In this document: in pieces, positions 1 to 7,787 of the stretch
Numbering within the stretch: the stretch's first letter is position 1
How the letters are laid out: every line of letters begins with the position of its first letter
NCBI GenBank assembly: GCA_902495075.1
Contig: CABUVO010000007.1
Location: 1-64,000, forward strand
Length of the DNA: 64,000 bases
Origin: an uncultured Porphyromonadaceae bacterium
Lineage (GTDB): Bacteria > Bacteroidota > Bacteroidia > Bacteroidales > Muribaculaceae
Reading direction: 5' to 3'
The notes under the pieces: model-generated
Seen by the model: only the letters and a program-made list of their open reading frames with translations
Told to the model about the DNA's origin: nothing
Databases searched by the model: none
Made by a program: the position numbers and the translations under genes

Positions 1-14
1 GGTAATCGCCGCCT
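1..14 (+). rRNA. rrf: 5S rRNA, 3' end only (cut by window edge)
   Basis: The first bases are identical to the end of the 5S-like fragment at 141-154, which is preceded there by the conserved 5S block GGGAGAGTAGG. A rho-independent terminator follows at once. The window therefore begins at the last bases of a 5S gene, presumably the end of an rRNA operon lying to the left. Only the extreme 3' end is visible, so the assignment rests on the duplicated copy. Confidence 0.5.
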
Positions 15-19
15 TACTG

Positions 20-53
20 AAGCCTCAGGGAGACCTGGGGCTTCTTTTTTTTG
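20..53 (+). terminator. Rho-independent terminator of the rRNA operon
   Basis: A 10-bp stem (20-29 with 34-43, one G-U pair) closes a GAGA loop and is followed by a T-rich run to 52. The same 43-bp block, 5S end plus stem, recurs exactly at 141-183. Confidence 0.75.
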
Positions 54-90
54 CCTATTCTCCCCGATGGTGATGCACGCAATCACCGGC

Positions 91-155
91 ACCTTCCCAC
101 GCCGCTGGTGATGGTTAACTTTTGGGAAAGCGGGAGAGTAGGTAATCGCCGCCTT
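91..155 (+). pseudogene. Truncated second 5S rRNA copy
   Basis: Positions 100-154 read like the 3' half of a Bacteroidales 5S rRNA (GCTGGTGATGG, GGGAGAGTAGG, then the GCCGCC end). The upstream sequence does not give the expected 5' half with its CCGAACAGAGAAGTTAAGC block. Only about 105 bp separate it from the first terminator, so a full 5S of about 110 nt does not fit well. It looks like a partial duplication of the 3' end of the rRNA operon. It could instead be a divergent intact 5S, which covariance-model scanning would settle. Confidence 0.5.
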
Positions 156-159
156 ACTG

Positions 160-189
160 AAGCCTCAGGGAGACCTGGGGCTTTTTTTA
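160..189 (+). terminator. Duplicated rho-independent terminator
   Basis: Stem 160-169/174-183 with a GAGA loop and a run of T to 188. It is a direct repeat of the terminator at 20-53 and would insulate the following gene from the rRNA operon. Confidence 0.75.
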
Positions 190-223
190 TTGATTAAAAT
201 GCAGGATTGTCGCGAAAATTGAG

Positions 224-231
224 TAATTTTG
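224..231 (+). promoter_or_regulatory. Candidate -7 box for the GT117 gene
   Basis: TAATTTTG fits the Bacteroidetes TAnnTTTG box and lies 73 bp before the start codon. No TTTG is found at the usual 19-21 bp upstream, so only half of the promoter is convincing. Confidence 0.35.
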
Positions 232-303
232 CAAATTAAATCGTTTTTTAATTTAGCTGATTTATTAGAAAAGGCTGATTTATTTAGATAAGCTGCTTTT
301 ATT

Positions 304-3300
304 ATGCTGACAAAGAAATATAATCTGGTCAACAATATCACGGGGTGGGTGGTGTTTGTCATCGCCCTCGTCACTTATTGGCTGACTCTTGAGCCAACCG
401 CTTCTTATTGGGATTGCGGTGAGTTTATTATCCAGGCGGATAAGCTTGAAGTGGGACATCCGCCGGGCAACCCGATCTTTATGCTGACTGCCCGCTTTTT
501 CGCTAATTTCGCACCTAACGACCAGATGGTGTCGGTTATGGTCAATGCTATGAGCGGGCTGCTGTCGGCTTTGACTATTCTGTTGCTTTTCTGGACAATC
601 ACGCATCTTGTAAGACGTCTTATTGTCCGAGACTCCCAACGTAAGGAGATTTCTCTGTCACGTTATCTCGTGATCATGGGCAGCGGCGTTGTCGGTGCGT
701 TGGCTTATTGCTGGAGCGATACGTTCTGGTTTTCGGCAGTCGAGGGGGAGGTTTATGCTTTCTCATCTTTCTGCACGGCTCTGGTGTTCTGGCTGATCCT
801 GAAATGGGAAAACCGTGCAGACGAACCTCATTCCGACCGATATCTCATTCTGATCGCATATGTGATCGGTATCAGTGTGGCGGTCCATCTTCTTAACCTC
901 CTTTGTATTCCTGCGATTGTGCTTGTATTCGCATATCGCAAGTGGAAGGATATGGATCTTGTGAAGTCGCTGATCGCTCTTGGCGTTTCTTTCGTTATCA
1001 TCGCGCTTGTGCTTTTCGGACTTGTGCCCGGTTTCATCAAGATGGCGCAGCGTTTCGAGCTGATGTTTGTTAACGGCTTCGGTCTGAACTTTAACAGCGG
1101 AGCATTGTTCTATGCGTTCCTTACGGCTGCAGTTTTCTGCTGGGCACTTTATGCACTCTGGAAGCAGAAATCGGCAACAATCATAAAAGTATCATTCCTT
1201 TTGGCTGTGACCCTGTCGGGCACTCTCTTCATGGGCAGCGGCTGGTGGCTCGGCTGGATTCTGACAGCGGCACTTGCAGCGTGGCTCTTTGTGCGCCCCG
1301 GACGTCCTCTACCGGTGAGGGTGATGAGCAATATAATGTGGAGCATTGCCGTGATATTTATCGGTTATTCGAGCTACGCCCTTATTCTAATCCGTTCGAG
1401 CGCGGACACTCCGATGAACCAGAATTCTCCCGACAATGTCTTTGACCTTGCCTCGTATCTTAACCGCGAGCAATATGGTGAGAACCCTTTGATCTACGGC
1501 GAGACATTATATTCAGGGCCGCAGAAGAAACTGATGGGTGTTGTTACCGATACTGTAACATATCGTGAGGATGGGTCTCCGGTATTGGTGAATTATCCCA
1601 GTTATCAACAGATTGTGGAGAAAGGGAAGCCCTTATATGCAAAAGGCGTGAAGGGAGCTGTGCCTACTTCCGAATATGCATTCCTCACACAAGATGAACT
1701 GGCTTCGAATGCTGCGAAAGCTCAGCGGGGCGGAGATTACTACGTGAAACGCGATTATAAGCCCGAGGTGAAGATGAATCCCGAGCTTAACATGCTTTTC
1801 CCCCGTATCTACAGTCGCATGCACCGCGATCTTTATAAGCAGTGGGTAACTCTCGATACAACTCCCTCCAACCTTAAGGAGCTCTATGCGGTGGATGCCG
1901 TGACGGGAGACAAAGTGCCTGAAACCGATCTTCAGGGAGAGCCTTTCATGAACCAGATGACAGGACAGGTGACTTATCCTCAGAAGATAGGTTACAGACC
2001 AACATATGCCCAGAACCTTGAGTATTTCTTCAACTACCAGCTCATCCATATGTACATGCGTTATTTCATGTGGAATTTCGCCGGCAGACAGAACGATGTG
2101 CTCAATCAGTCGGGAGAACTTGATGCCGGCAACTGGATTTCAGGCATTCCTTTCATCGATAATGCGCGTTTAGGCGATCAGTCACTTCTTCCTGACGATC
2201 TCGGAAAGAACAATGCGGCGCACAACGTGTATTACATGCTGCCTCTCATCTTAGGTCTGATCGGTTTGATCTGGCAGGCGTTTGCCGGCAAGAGGGGTAT
2301 CGAGCAGTTCTGGGTGGTATTCTTCCTCTTCTTTATGACCGGAATCGCCATAGTGCTTTATCTTAATCAGCCCCCGGGTCAGCCCCGTGAGCGAGATTAT
2401 GCGTTTGCCGGATCGTTCTATGCATACGCGATATGGATAGGAATGGGAGTCGTAGGCTTGTGGAATATTATCAGATTCATCGTTGGAAGTCGCAAGTGTG
2501 CCTCAGCATCGGTATATTGCGCCGCCACGGCATGTGTGCTCGGTGCCGTAGTGCCCGTGCAGATGGTAAGCCAGACATGGGATGATCATGACCGCAGCGG
2601 ACGTTACGCCGCGCGAGACTTCGCTATAAATTATCTGAACAGTCTTGAGCCGAACGCGATAGTATTCTGTAATGGAGACAATGATACATTCCCTCTATGG
2701 TATGCCCAGGAAGTTGAAGGTGTGCGTCCCGATGTCAAGATCATCAACCTCAGCTATCTTGCTTCCGACTGGTACGCAAACCAGATGCGTCAGCAGAGTT
2801 ATGAGGCGGCACCGGTGCATTTCACCGCTACTCCCGCCGATTATGCCTACGGGAAGGTAGACGTGACTATTCCCGGACGGGAGAGGGCTCCGGCTGATCT
2901 TTTGTCGAGTCTGAAGCTGATTTATTCCGGCAAGACATATAATCCGGATTATAGATATCCTGAATTCCCATCAAGTGTAGTGACGATTCCTGTCGACAAG
3001 GAAGCTGTGATCAAGCGCGGTCTTGTGGCTGCCAAGGATTCTGCGGATATTGTAAACGAGATTGTGATAGATCTTGCGAATGCGCCTGCAATTGCCAAGA
3101 AAGGTTATGTGGGATTAGGTGAATTGCTGATGCTGGATATAATCGCCACCAATGCCGCTGAAGGATGGCCCCGTCCAATCTATTGGTGTTCGACAGTAGG
3201 CGACGAGTATTATCTCGGAATGCGCGACTATATGCGGTCGACAGGTATGACCCATCAGCTTGTGCCTACGATGCAGAGCGGTATTCCGGCGCGTGCAGAT

Positions 3301-4167
3301 AGGGCGTATGATGTTGTCACCAACTATCGCTGGGGTGGTGCTGACAAAGCGACAGCCGACAGCAAGCCATATTTTGACGAGACGGCACGCCGTATGCTTG
3401 TGACTACGCGCAATTCCATGATAGACGTAGCCACCGAGCAGGTATACGAAGGCGACAGAAAGATGGCGGAAGGCGACAGCATCGGAGCGATCGGTGAGTA
3501 TAAGAAAGCATTGAACGTTCTTACTCTGCTTGAGAAGAATCTTTCGGAGAATGTTGCGCGTTATGATATGACCGTGGCGATGACCCTTCCGGAGATTTAT
3601 GCGGATCTCGGAACAAAGCTCGGAGACAAGAAGCTCACGGAGAAAGCCCGGAACCTGGTGTGGAGCCAGATGGAGCGTTTTATACAGTATGTGGCTTATC
3701 AGCAAAATATAGCGATGTCGTTTGGCGGAGTTCCTTTGACTCAGGAGTCACGTCTGATGCCATATCAGTATTGGCATTTCATCAAGCTTTATGAAGATTT
3801 CGGCGGCGATGCCAAAAAGACGGATGCTCTTTTGAAGAAATATGGCTTCAACCGCAAGGATCTTAAAGCTGCTTACGACAGGGCATACAGCGGCTCTTCT
3901 GCCGAGGCGGATACCGAATATTCCGAGGATGACTATGTTAAAGAGTTGGCTGCGGTGGCACGGATCGTTAATGAACTTGCCGGCTTGTCGGGTTCGGAAT
4001 ATGCAGCGCGCAGTGCAGAAGACAGGTATTATGATTCTGTATATTACGAGGCGTATCAGCAATATCTTAAGGCTGGAATCTCCAAGGAGACTCTTAATGC
4101 AAACGAGGATATAAAGAAAGTTGATATGGAGCGCAGCAAACGCCTAAACGAAGACTTTCATAAGTAA
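304..4167 (+). CDS. DUF2723 / GT117 membrane protein (O-mannosyltransferase-like)
   Basis: A 1287-residue protein with many hydrophobic segments in the first about 370 residues and again around 640-760, then a long soluble C-terminal half. Near the N-terminus it has the family signature SYWDCGEF (about 34-41) followed by GHPPGNP (51-57); the acidic residues of this loop are thought to be catalytic in GT-C enzymes. DUF2723 proteins are widespread in Bacteroidetes and are classed as glycosyltransferase family 117, related to TMEM260 O-mannosyltransferases. They probably transfer sugar from a lipid carrier to exported proteins at the inner membrane. The C-terminal part (about 1040-1280) is helical and TPR-like. 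The gene stands alone after the rRNA terminators. The donor and target proteins cannot be read from the sequence. Confidence 0.85.
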   Translation: MLTKKYNLVNNITGWVVFVIALVTYWLTLEPTASYWDCGEFIIQADKLEVGHPPGNPIFMLTARFFANFAPNDQMVSVMVNAMSGLLSALTILLLFWTITHLVRRLIVRDSQRKEISLSRYLVIMGSGVVGALAYCWSDTFWFSAVEGEVYAFSSFCTALVFWLILKWENRADEPHSDRYLILIAYVIGISVAVHLLNLLCIPAIVLVFAYRKWKDMDLVKSLIALGVSFVIIALVLFGLVPGFIKMAQRFELMFVNGFGLNFNSGALFYAFLTAAVFCWALYALWKQKSATIIKVSFLLAVTLSGTLFMGSGWWLGWILTAALAAWLFVRPGRPLPVRVMSNIMWSIAVIFIGYSSYALILIRSSADTPMNQNSPDNVFDLASYLNREQYGENPLIYGETLYSGPQKKLMGVVTDTVTYREDGSPVLVNYPSYQQIVEKGKPLYAKGVKGAVPTSEYAFLTQDELASNAAKAQRGGDYYVKRDYKPEVKMNPELNMLFPRIYSRMHRDLYKQWVTLDTTPSNLKELYAVDAVTGDKVPETDLQGEPFMNQMTGQVTYPQKIGYRPTYAQNLEYFFNYQLIHMYMRYFMWNFAGRQNDVLNQSGELDAGNWISGIPFIDNARLGDQSLLPDDLGKNNAAHNVYYMLPLILGLIGLIWQAFAGKRGIEQFWVVFFLFFMTGIAIVLYLNQPPGQPRERDYAFAGSFYAYAIWIGMGVVGLWNIIRFIVGSRKCASASVYCAATACVLGAVVPVQMVSQTWDDHDRSGRYAARDFAINYLNSLEPNAIVFCNGDNDTFPLWYAQEVEGVRPDVKIINLSYLASDWYANQMRQQSYEAAPVHFTATPADYAYGKVDVTIPGRERAPADLLSSLKLIYSGKTYNPDYRYPEFPSSVVTIPVDKEAVIKRGLVAAKDSADIVNEIVIDLANAPAIAKKGYVGLGELLMLDIIATNAAEGWPRPIYWCSTVGDEYYLGMRDYMRSTGMTHQLVPTMQSGIPARADRAYDVVTNYRWGGADKATADSKPYFDETARRMLVTTRNSMIDVATEQVYEGDRKMAEGDSIGAIGEYKKALNVLTLLEKNLSENVARYDMTVAMTLPEIYADLGTKLGDKKLTEKARNLVWSQMERFIQYVAYQQNIAMSFGGVPLTQESRLMPYQYWHFIKLYEDFGGDAKKTDALLKKYGFNRKDLKAAYDRAYSGSSAEADTEYSEDDYVKELAAVARIVNELAGLSGSEYAARSAEDRYYDSVYYEAYQQYLKAGISKETLNANEDIKKVDMERSKRLNEDFHK

Positions 4168-4300
4168 TGTTTAATGTGTAATGTTTAATGTGTAATGACT
4201 GACTCAAAAGCATTAAACATTCAACATTGCACATTCAACATTAAGCATAGTTTCTCCTCTGTCATTAAACATTACACATTAAAAATTAAACATTAATTCA
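4165..4300. repeat. Inverted ATTAAACATTACACATT intergenic repeats
   Basis: The gap is built from variants of TTTAATGTGTAATG and its complement. A perfect 19-bp inverted pair lies at 4172-4190 and 4263-4281, so the transcript can fold into a long hairpin. A related run occurs at 23631-23660. Such A/T-rich repeats are common between genes in Bacteroidales genomes. The element may serve as terminator of the preceding gene. Confidence 0.7.
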
Positions 4301-4303
4301 AAG

Positions 4304-4921
4304 GTGTTTATTGAACGACCACCGGAATGGGTCAGGAAACTGGCAAAAGAGGGGATTTTCATAGGAGAGCCGGAAAAGGATGGGAGGAAGATGGTTTATC
4401 TCACTTTCGACGACGGTCCGATTCCAGAGGTGACTCCCCGGGTGCTTGATCTTCTTGACAGGTATGGAATCAAAGCCACATTCTTCATGGTTGGAGACAA
4501 CGTGAGGAAGCATCCGGATGTGTTTGAGGAAGTGAAACGCCGGGGACATAAGCTCGGAAACCATACGATGCATCATCTCCAGGGACTGCATGAAGGGCGA
4601 GACAGTTATGTGTCAGATGTGGCTGAAGCAGACGCTTACATTGGAAGCAATCTCTTCCGTCCCCCTCACGGATGGCTAAAGAAGAGCCAGAGAAAGGCAT
4701 TGCAGGAGAAGTATAAGATCATAATGTATGATCTTGTGACGCGCGATTACAGTAAACGCCTCAATGCCGATGAGGTTTTTGAGAATGTGAAGAGATATGC
4801 GCGTCCGGGGTCGATTATAGTTTTTCATGATTCGCTGAAGAGTCTTCCGCGCCTTTTCGATGCGTTGCCAAGGAGCATCGAATGGTTGCTAAAAGAAGGA
4901 TATGAATTTGATACGATATGA
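4304..4921 (+). CDS. Polysaccharide deacetylase family protein (NodB domain)
   Basis: A 205-residue protein with the NodB motifs in order: TFDDGP (34-39, catalytic base and metal-binding Asp), NHTMHH (about residue 86, metal-binding His pair), RPPHGW (about 118) and IIVFHDS (about 170, second catalytic His). The family removes N- or O-acetyl groups from peptidoglycan or other glycans. No signal peptide is obvious, so a cytoplasmic or membrane-associated role is possible. The start is GTG at 4304, the only reasonable start before the motifs. It overlaps the next gene by ATGA, so the two are translationally coupled. The substrate is unknown. Confidence 0.85.
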   Translation: MFIERPPEWVRKLAKEGIFIGEPEKDGRKMVYLTFDDGPIPEVTPRVLDLLDRYGIKATFFMVGDNVRKHPDVFEEVKRRGHKLGNHTMHHLQGLHEGRDSYVSDVAEADAYIGSNLFRPPHGWLKKSQRKALQEKYKIIMYDLVTRDYSKRLNADEVFENVKRYARPGSIIVFHDSLKSLPRLFDALPRSIEWLLKEGYEFDTI

Positions 4922-5931
4922 CAGAGAATAAGAGGGTATTGGTGGTTGGCGCCGGAGGATTCACCGGAGGATTCATCGTGGCTGAAGGGCTGCGGCGAGG
5001 ATATGAAATGTGGGCGGGAGTGCGAGAGAGCACGTCGCGCAAATGGCTTGACGATTCGCGTATACATTTCATCAATTTTGATTTCTCCCGTCCGGAAAGC
5101 CTGTCGGCAGCCCTCTCCACAGCTTTGCCTGCGGGTGAGAAGTGGGATTATATCGTATATAATCTTGGCGCGACCAAGGTGATGAGCTATATGGATTTCT
5201 CCCGAATCAATTATGATTATCTGCGCCATTTCACCACAGCTCTTAAGTCGGCAGGGATGGTGCCGGAGAAATTTCTATATATGAGTTCTCTATCGGCTAT
5301 GGGACCGGGTGATGAGAAGAATTACACCCCTTTCAATGAGAGTATGATCCCTATGCCGAATACTAAATACGGCGCATCGAAGCTTAAGGCTGAAATGTGG
5401 CTTGAGATGGATGGGATGCCTTATATAATATTCCGTCCGACAGGTATATATGGTCCGCGTGATCATGACTATTTCCTGATGTTCAAGTCGATAAAGAAAG
5501 GTTTCGATTTTTCTGTAGGATTCCGCAAACAGTTGCTTACTTTCATCTATGTGGAAGACCTGGCGCGCGCGGTGTTCGATGCTTTGGAGAAAGCTCCGGT
5601 AAAGGAGACGTATGACATCTCCGAGCCTCGGGCTTACACCCAGAAAGAATTCCGTAGAATGTCGGCAAAAGCTATGGGGAAGAAACTCGTGGTTCCGATG
5701 CGGATGCCGCTGTGGGGCGTCAAGGCAGTGTCGGTGGTGGCAGAGAAGATTGGGGTGGCGAGAATGAAGCCTTCTACTCTGAACCGCGACAAATACAAAA
5801 TAATGAAGCAGCGTAATTGGAACGTGGACATCTCAAAAGCACAACATGATTTTGCATTCTCTCCCCGTGTTAGTCTTGAGGAGGGGATTAAGAAATCAGT
5901 AGAATGGTATAAGAGCGAGGGATGGCTTTGA
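4918..5931 (+). CDS. NAD(P)-dependent epimerase/dehydratase (extended SDR)
   Basis: A 337-residue extended short-chain dehydrogenase/reductase. The Rossmann motif GAGGFTG lies at about residues 11-17, the catalytic YxxxK as YGASK near 155, and the substrate-side FRPTGIYGP block near 176. The family oxidises, epimerises or dehydrates nucleotide sugars or similar compounds. It starts in the ATGA overlap with the deacetylase gene, so the pair likely acts in one pathway, plausibly envelope glycan modification. The exact reaction cannot be named. Confidence 0.85.
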   Translation: MTENKRVLVVGAGGFTGGFIVAEGLRRGYEMWAGVRESTSRKWLDDSRIHFINFDFSRPESLSAALSTALPAGEKWDYIVYNLGATKVMSYMDFSRINYDYLRHFTTALKSAGMVPEKFLYMSSLSAMGPGDEKNYTPFNESMIPMPNTKYGASKLKAEMWLEMDGMPYIIFRPTGIYGPRDHDYFLMFKSIKKGFDFSVGFRKQLLTFIYVEDLARAVFDALEKAPVKETYDISEPRAYTQKEFRRMSAKAMGKKLVVPMRMPLWGVKAVSVVAEKIGVARMKPSTLNRDKYKIMKQRNWNVDISKAQHDFAFSPRVSLEEGIKKSVEWYKSEGWL

Positions 5932-5956
5932 GAATTAGGAATTAGGAATTAGGGGT
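5932..5956. repeat. GAATTAG tandem repeat
   Basis: About three copies of GAATTAG/GAATTAGG fill the short gap between the epimerase stop and the DUF4271 gene. No regulatory role is visible. Confidence 0.6.
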
Positions 5957-5974
5957 TAAGATTTCGGTAAATTT

Positions 5975-6946
5975 ATGCAGGACAGTATTCAACATAACGC
6001 GGCACAGGGATGGCAGACTGTGGATGAAATTGTGATTCCAACCCAGTCGGTAGAACCTCTTGTGCCTGTGGGGATGCAATCTCAGGCGGTGAGGAAGAGT
6101 GTCAATACCTGGAAACCGGTTGCTGTTGTGGATTCTGCCGCCAAGGCAAGGGAGGATTCGATCATAAGGGCGGTCAATGATTCGTTGGCGCATGAGAAAA
6201 GCGGATTCGGAATCGTGCTGCAGGCTCCATATCGCGAGGAGATTGCAGTATCGCCAGCTGAGAAAAGTGGCTCAGGCGATGGGTTGTCGTGGGTGTTTGC
6301 CGTGCTTGCAATCCTTTTTTGCGCTGTGTGTCTTAAATTCAGGAATACACCGAGATATATCCGAACGTTGGTGTCGGACATTAAGGATGTGCGTACGCGC
6401 CATAATATGTTTGACAATACGGTGAGGGAGACATCTTTTCTCATTATTCTTATCGTAATGTGGATTTGCTGTAGCGGCATATTGTTGTGGCAGTTGCTCC
6501 GCCTTACGGTTCCCGATACGGTATTTGACTCCTTCGCTATTCCCGATAAACCTCTTGAAGGCATAAGTATATGTGCGGGAGTTGCCATGTTTTATGTGAT
6601 ATTCATGCTTTTGGCGTATGAGATTACCGGGAATGTGTTTTCTGACCGTAATATGACGCGACTGTGGGTGAAAGGGGCATCCGCCTTAATGGGGTTGCAA
6701 GTATTCTTGTTTTTCCCGTTTGCACTTCTCTCCTTATGCTATCCGGAATGGAACCGAATCATATTGATTTTGGCGGGAATTGTATTCATAATAGGAAAAA
6801 TCCAATTTATTTATAAAGGTTTTAGGATTTTTTTCAATCAAATTTCCTCTTGGTTGCTTTTTTTGTACTACCTTTGCAGTTTAGAAATTGTACCGTTGAT
6901 TCTCGCATATTTTGCGGCTCTTCAAATTTGCGCTATGTTGCTTTGA
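5975..6946 (+). CDS. DUF4271 membrane protein
   Basis: A 323-residue protein. The first about 95 residues are polar; a hydrophobic stretch follows near 100-115, and six or so transmembrane segments fill residues 150-323. In Bacteroidetes, DUF4271 proteins are regularly encoded just before uroporphyrinogen-III synthase, as here. The function of the family is not known; a role in heme-related membrane physiology is only suggested by that neighbourhood. The 61-bp gap to hemD has no terminator. Confidence 0.75.
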   Translation: MQDSIQHNAAQGWQTVDEIVIPTQSVEPLVPVGMQSQAVRKSVNTWKPVAVVDSAAKAREDSIIRAVNDSLAHEKSGFGIVLQAPYREEIAVSPAEKSGSGDGLSWVFAVLAILFCAVCLKFRNTPRYIRTLVSDIKDVRTRHNMFDNTVRETSFLIILIVMWICCSGILLWQLLRLTVPDTVFDSFAIPDKPLEGISICAGVAMFYVIFMLLAYEITGNVFSDRNMTRLWVKGASALMGLQVFLFFPFALLSLCYPEWNRIILILAGIVFIIGKIQFIYKGFRIFFNQISSWLLFLYYLCSLEIVPLILAYFAALQICAMLL

Positions 6947-7007
6947 AAAGTGTTGGAACTGACACTTGAAGAGACAGAAAATATGTTGCTTATATTAATA
7001 ACTGAGA

Positions 7008-7787
7008 ATGAATATTAAGAAAATATTAGTTTCCCAGCCTAAGCCCTCATCGGAGAAATCTCCATACTATGACATATGCAATAAATATGGAGTGGAGATG
7101 GAGTTTCGTCCGTTTATAAAGATCGAGGGGTTGACAGCCAAAGAGTTTCGTGCTGCCAAAGTGAATCTTGCCGACTATACTGGTGTTATATTCACCGCAC
7201 GCACGGCAGTGGATCATTATTTCCGTCTTTGCGAAGAGAACCGGATAAAAGTGCCTGACACAATGCGCTATTTCTGCACCACCGAATCAATTGCGCTCTA
7301 TCTGCAGAAATATATAGTGTATCGTAAACGAAAGATTTCATTTGGCAAGACCGGCAAGCTTGACGATCCGCAGCTTGTGGCGGCCTTGATCAAAAACAAT
7401 AAGGAAAAATTCCTTTTCCCGATTTCCGATGTGCACAAGGAGAATGTGGAGGAACTTACAAATCTGGGTCTTGATGTCACCAAAGTCGTGATGTATCGCA
7501 CGGTGAGCAATGATTTTCAGCCTGACGAGGATCTCGATTATGACATGTTGGTCTTCTTCAGTCCGGCGGGTATAGCCTCGCTAAAGAAGAATTTTCCTGA
7601 TTTCAATCAGGATGAGCGCCCCACATATATCGCCACATTCGGCAGCACCACAGCCAAGGCTGTAGAGGATGCCGAACTGCGTCTTGATATCTCTGCTCCC
7701 TCTGTAGAGGCGCGCTCAATGCCTGAGGCGATAGACAAATTCCTTGCCAAGCATCAGGATGTCGGTGGAGACACACCGCAACAATGA
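7008..7787 (+). CDS. hemD: Uroporphyrinogen-III synthase
   Basis: A 259-residue protein of the HemD fold. It begins with KKILVSQPKPSSE, has GVIFTARTAVDHYFRL near 59-74 in place of the usual IFTS-N-AV motif, and has DMLVFFSPAGIASL near 180 followed by the conserved TFGSTTAKAVE. HemD closes hydroxymethylbilane to uroporphyrinogen III in heme biosynthesis, in the cytoplasm. Sequence conservation is low in this family; the motif order and the DUF4271 neighbour make the call. Its stop overlaps the start of the next gene (ATGA), so it is co-translated with the PEP-binding protein. Confidence 0.85.
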   Translation: MNIKKILVSQPKPSSEKSPYYDICNKYGVEMEFRPFIKIEGLTAKEFRAAKVNLADYTGVIFTARTAVDHYFRLCEENRIKVPDTMRYFCTTESIALYLQKYIVYRKRKISFGKTGKLDDPQLVAALIKNNKEKFLFPISDVHKENVEELTNLGLDVTKVVMYRTVSNDFQPDEDLDYDMLVFFSPAGIASLKKNFPDFNQDERPTYIATFGSTTAKAVEDAELRLDISAPSVEARSMPEAIDKFLAKHQDVGGDTPQQ

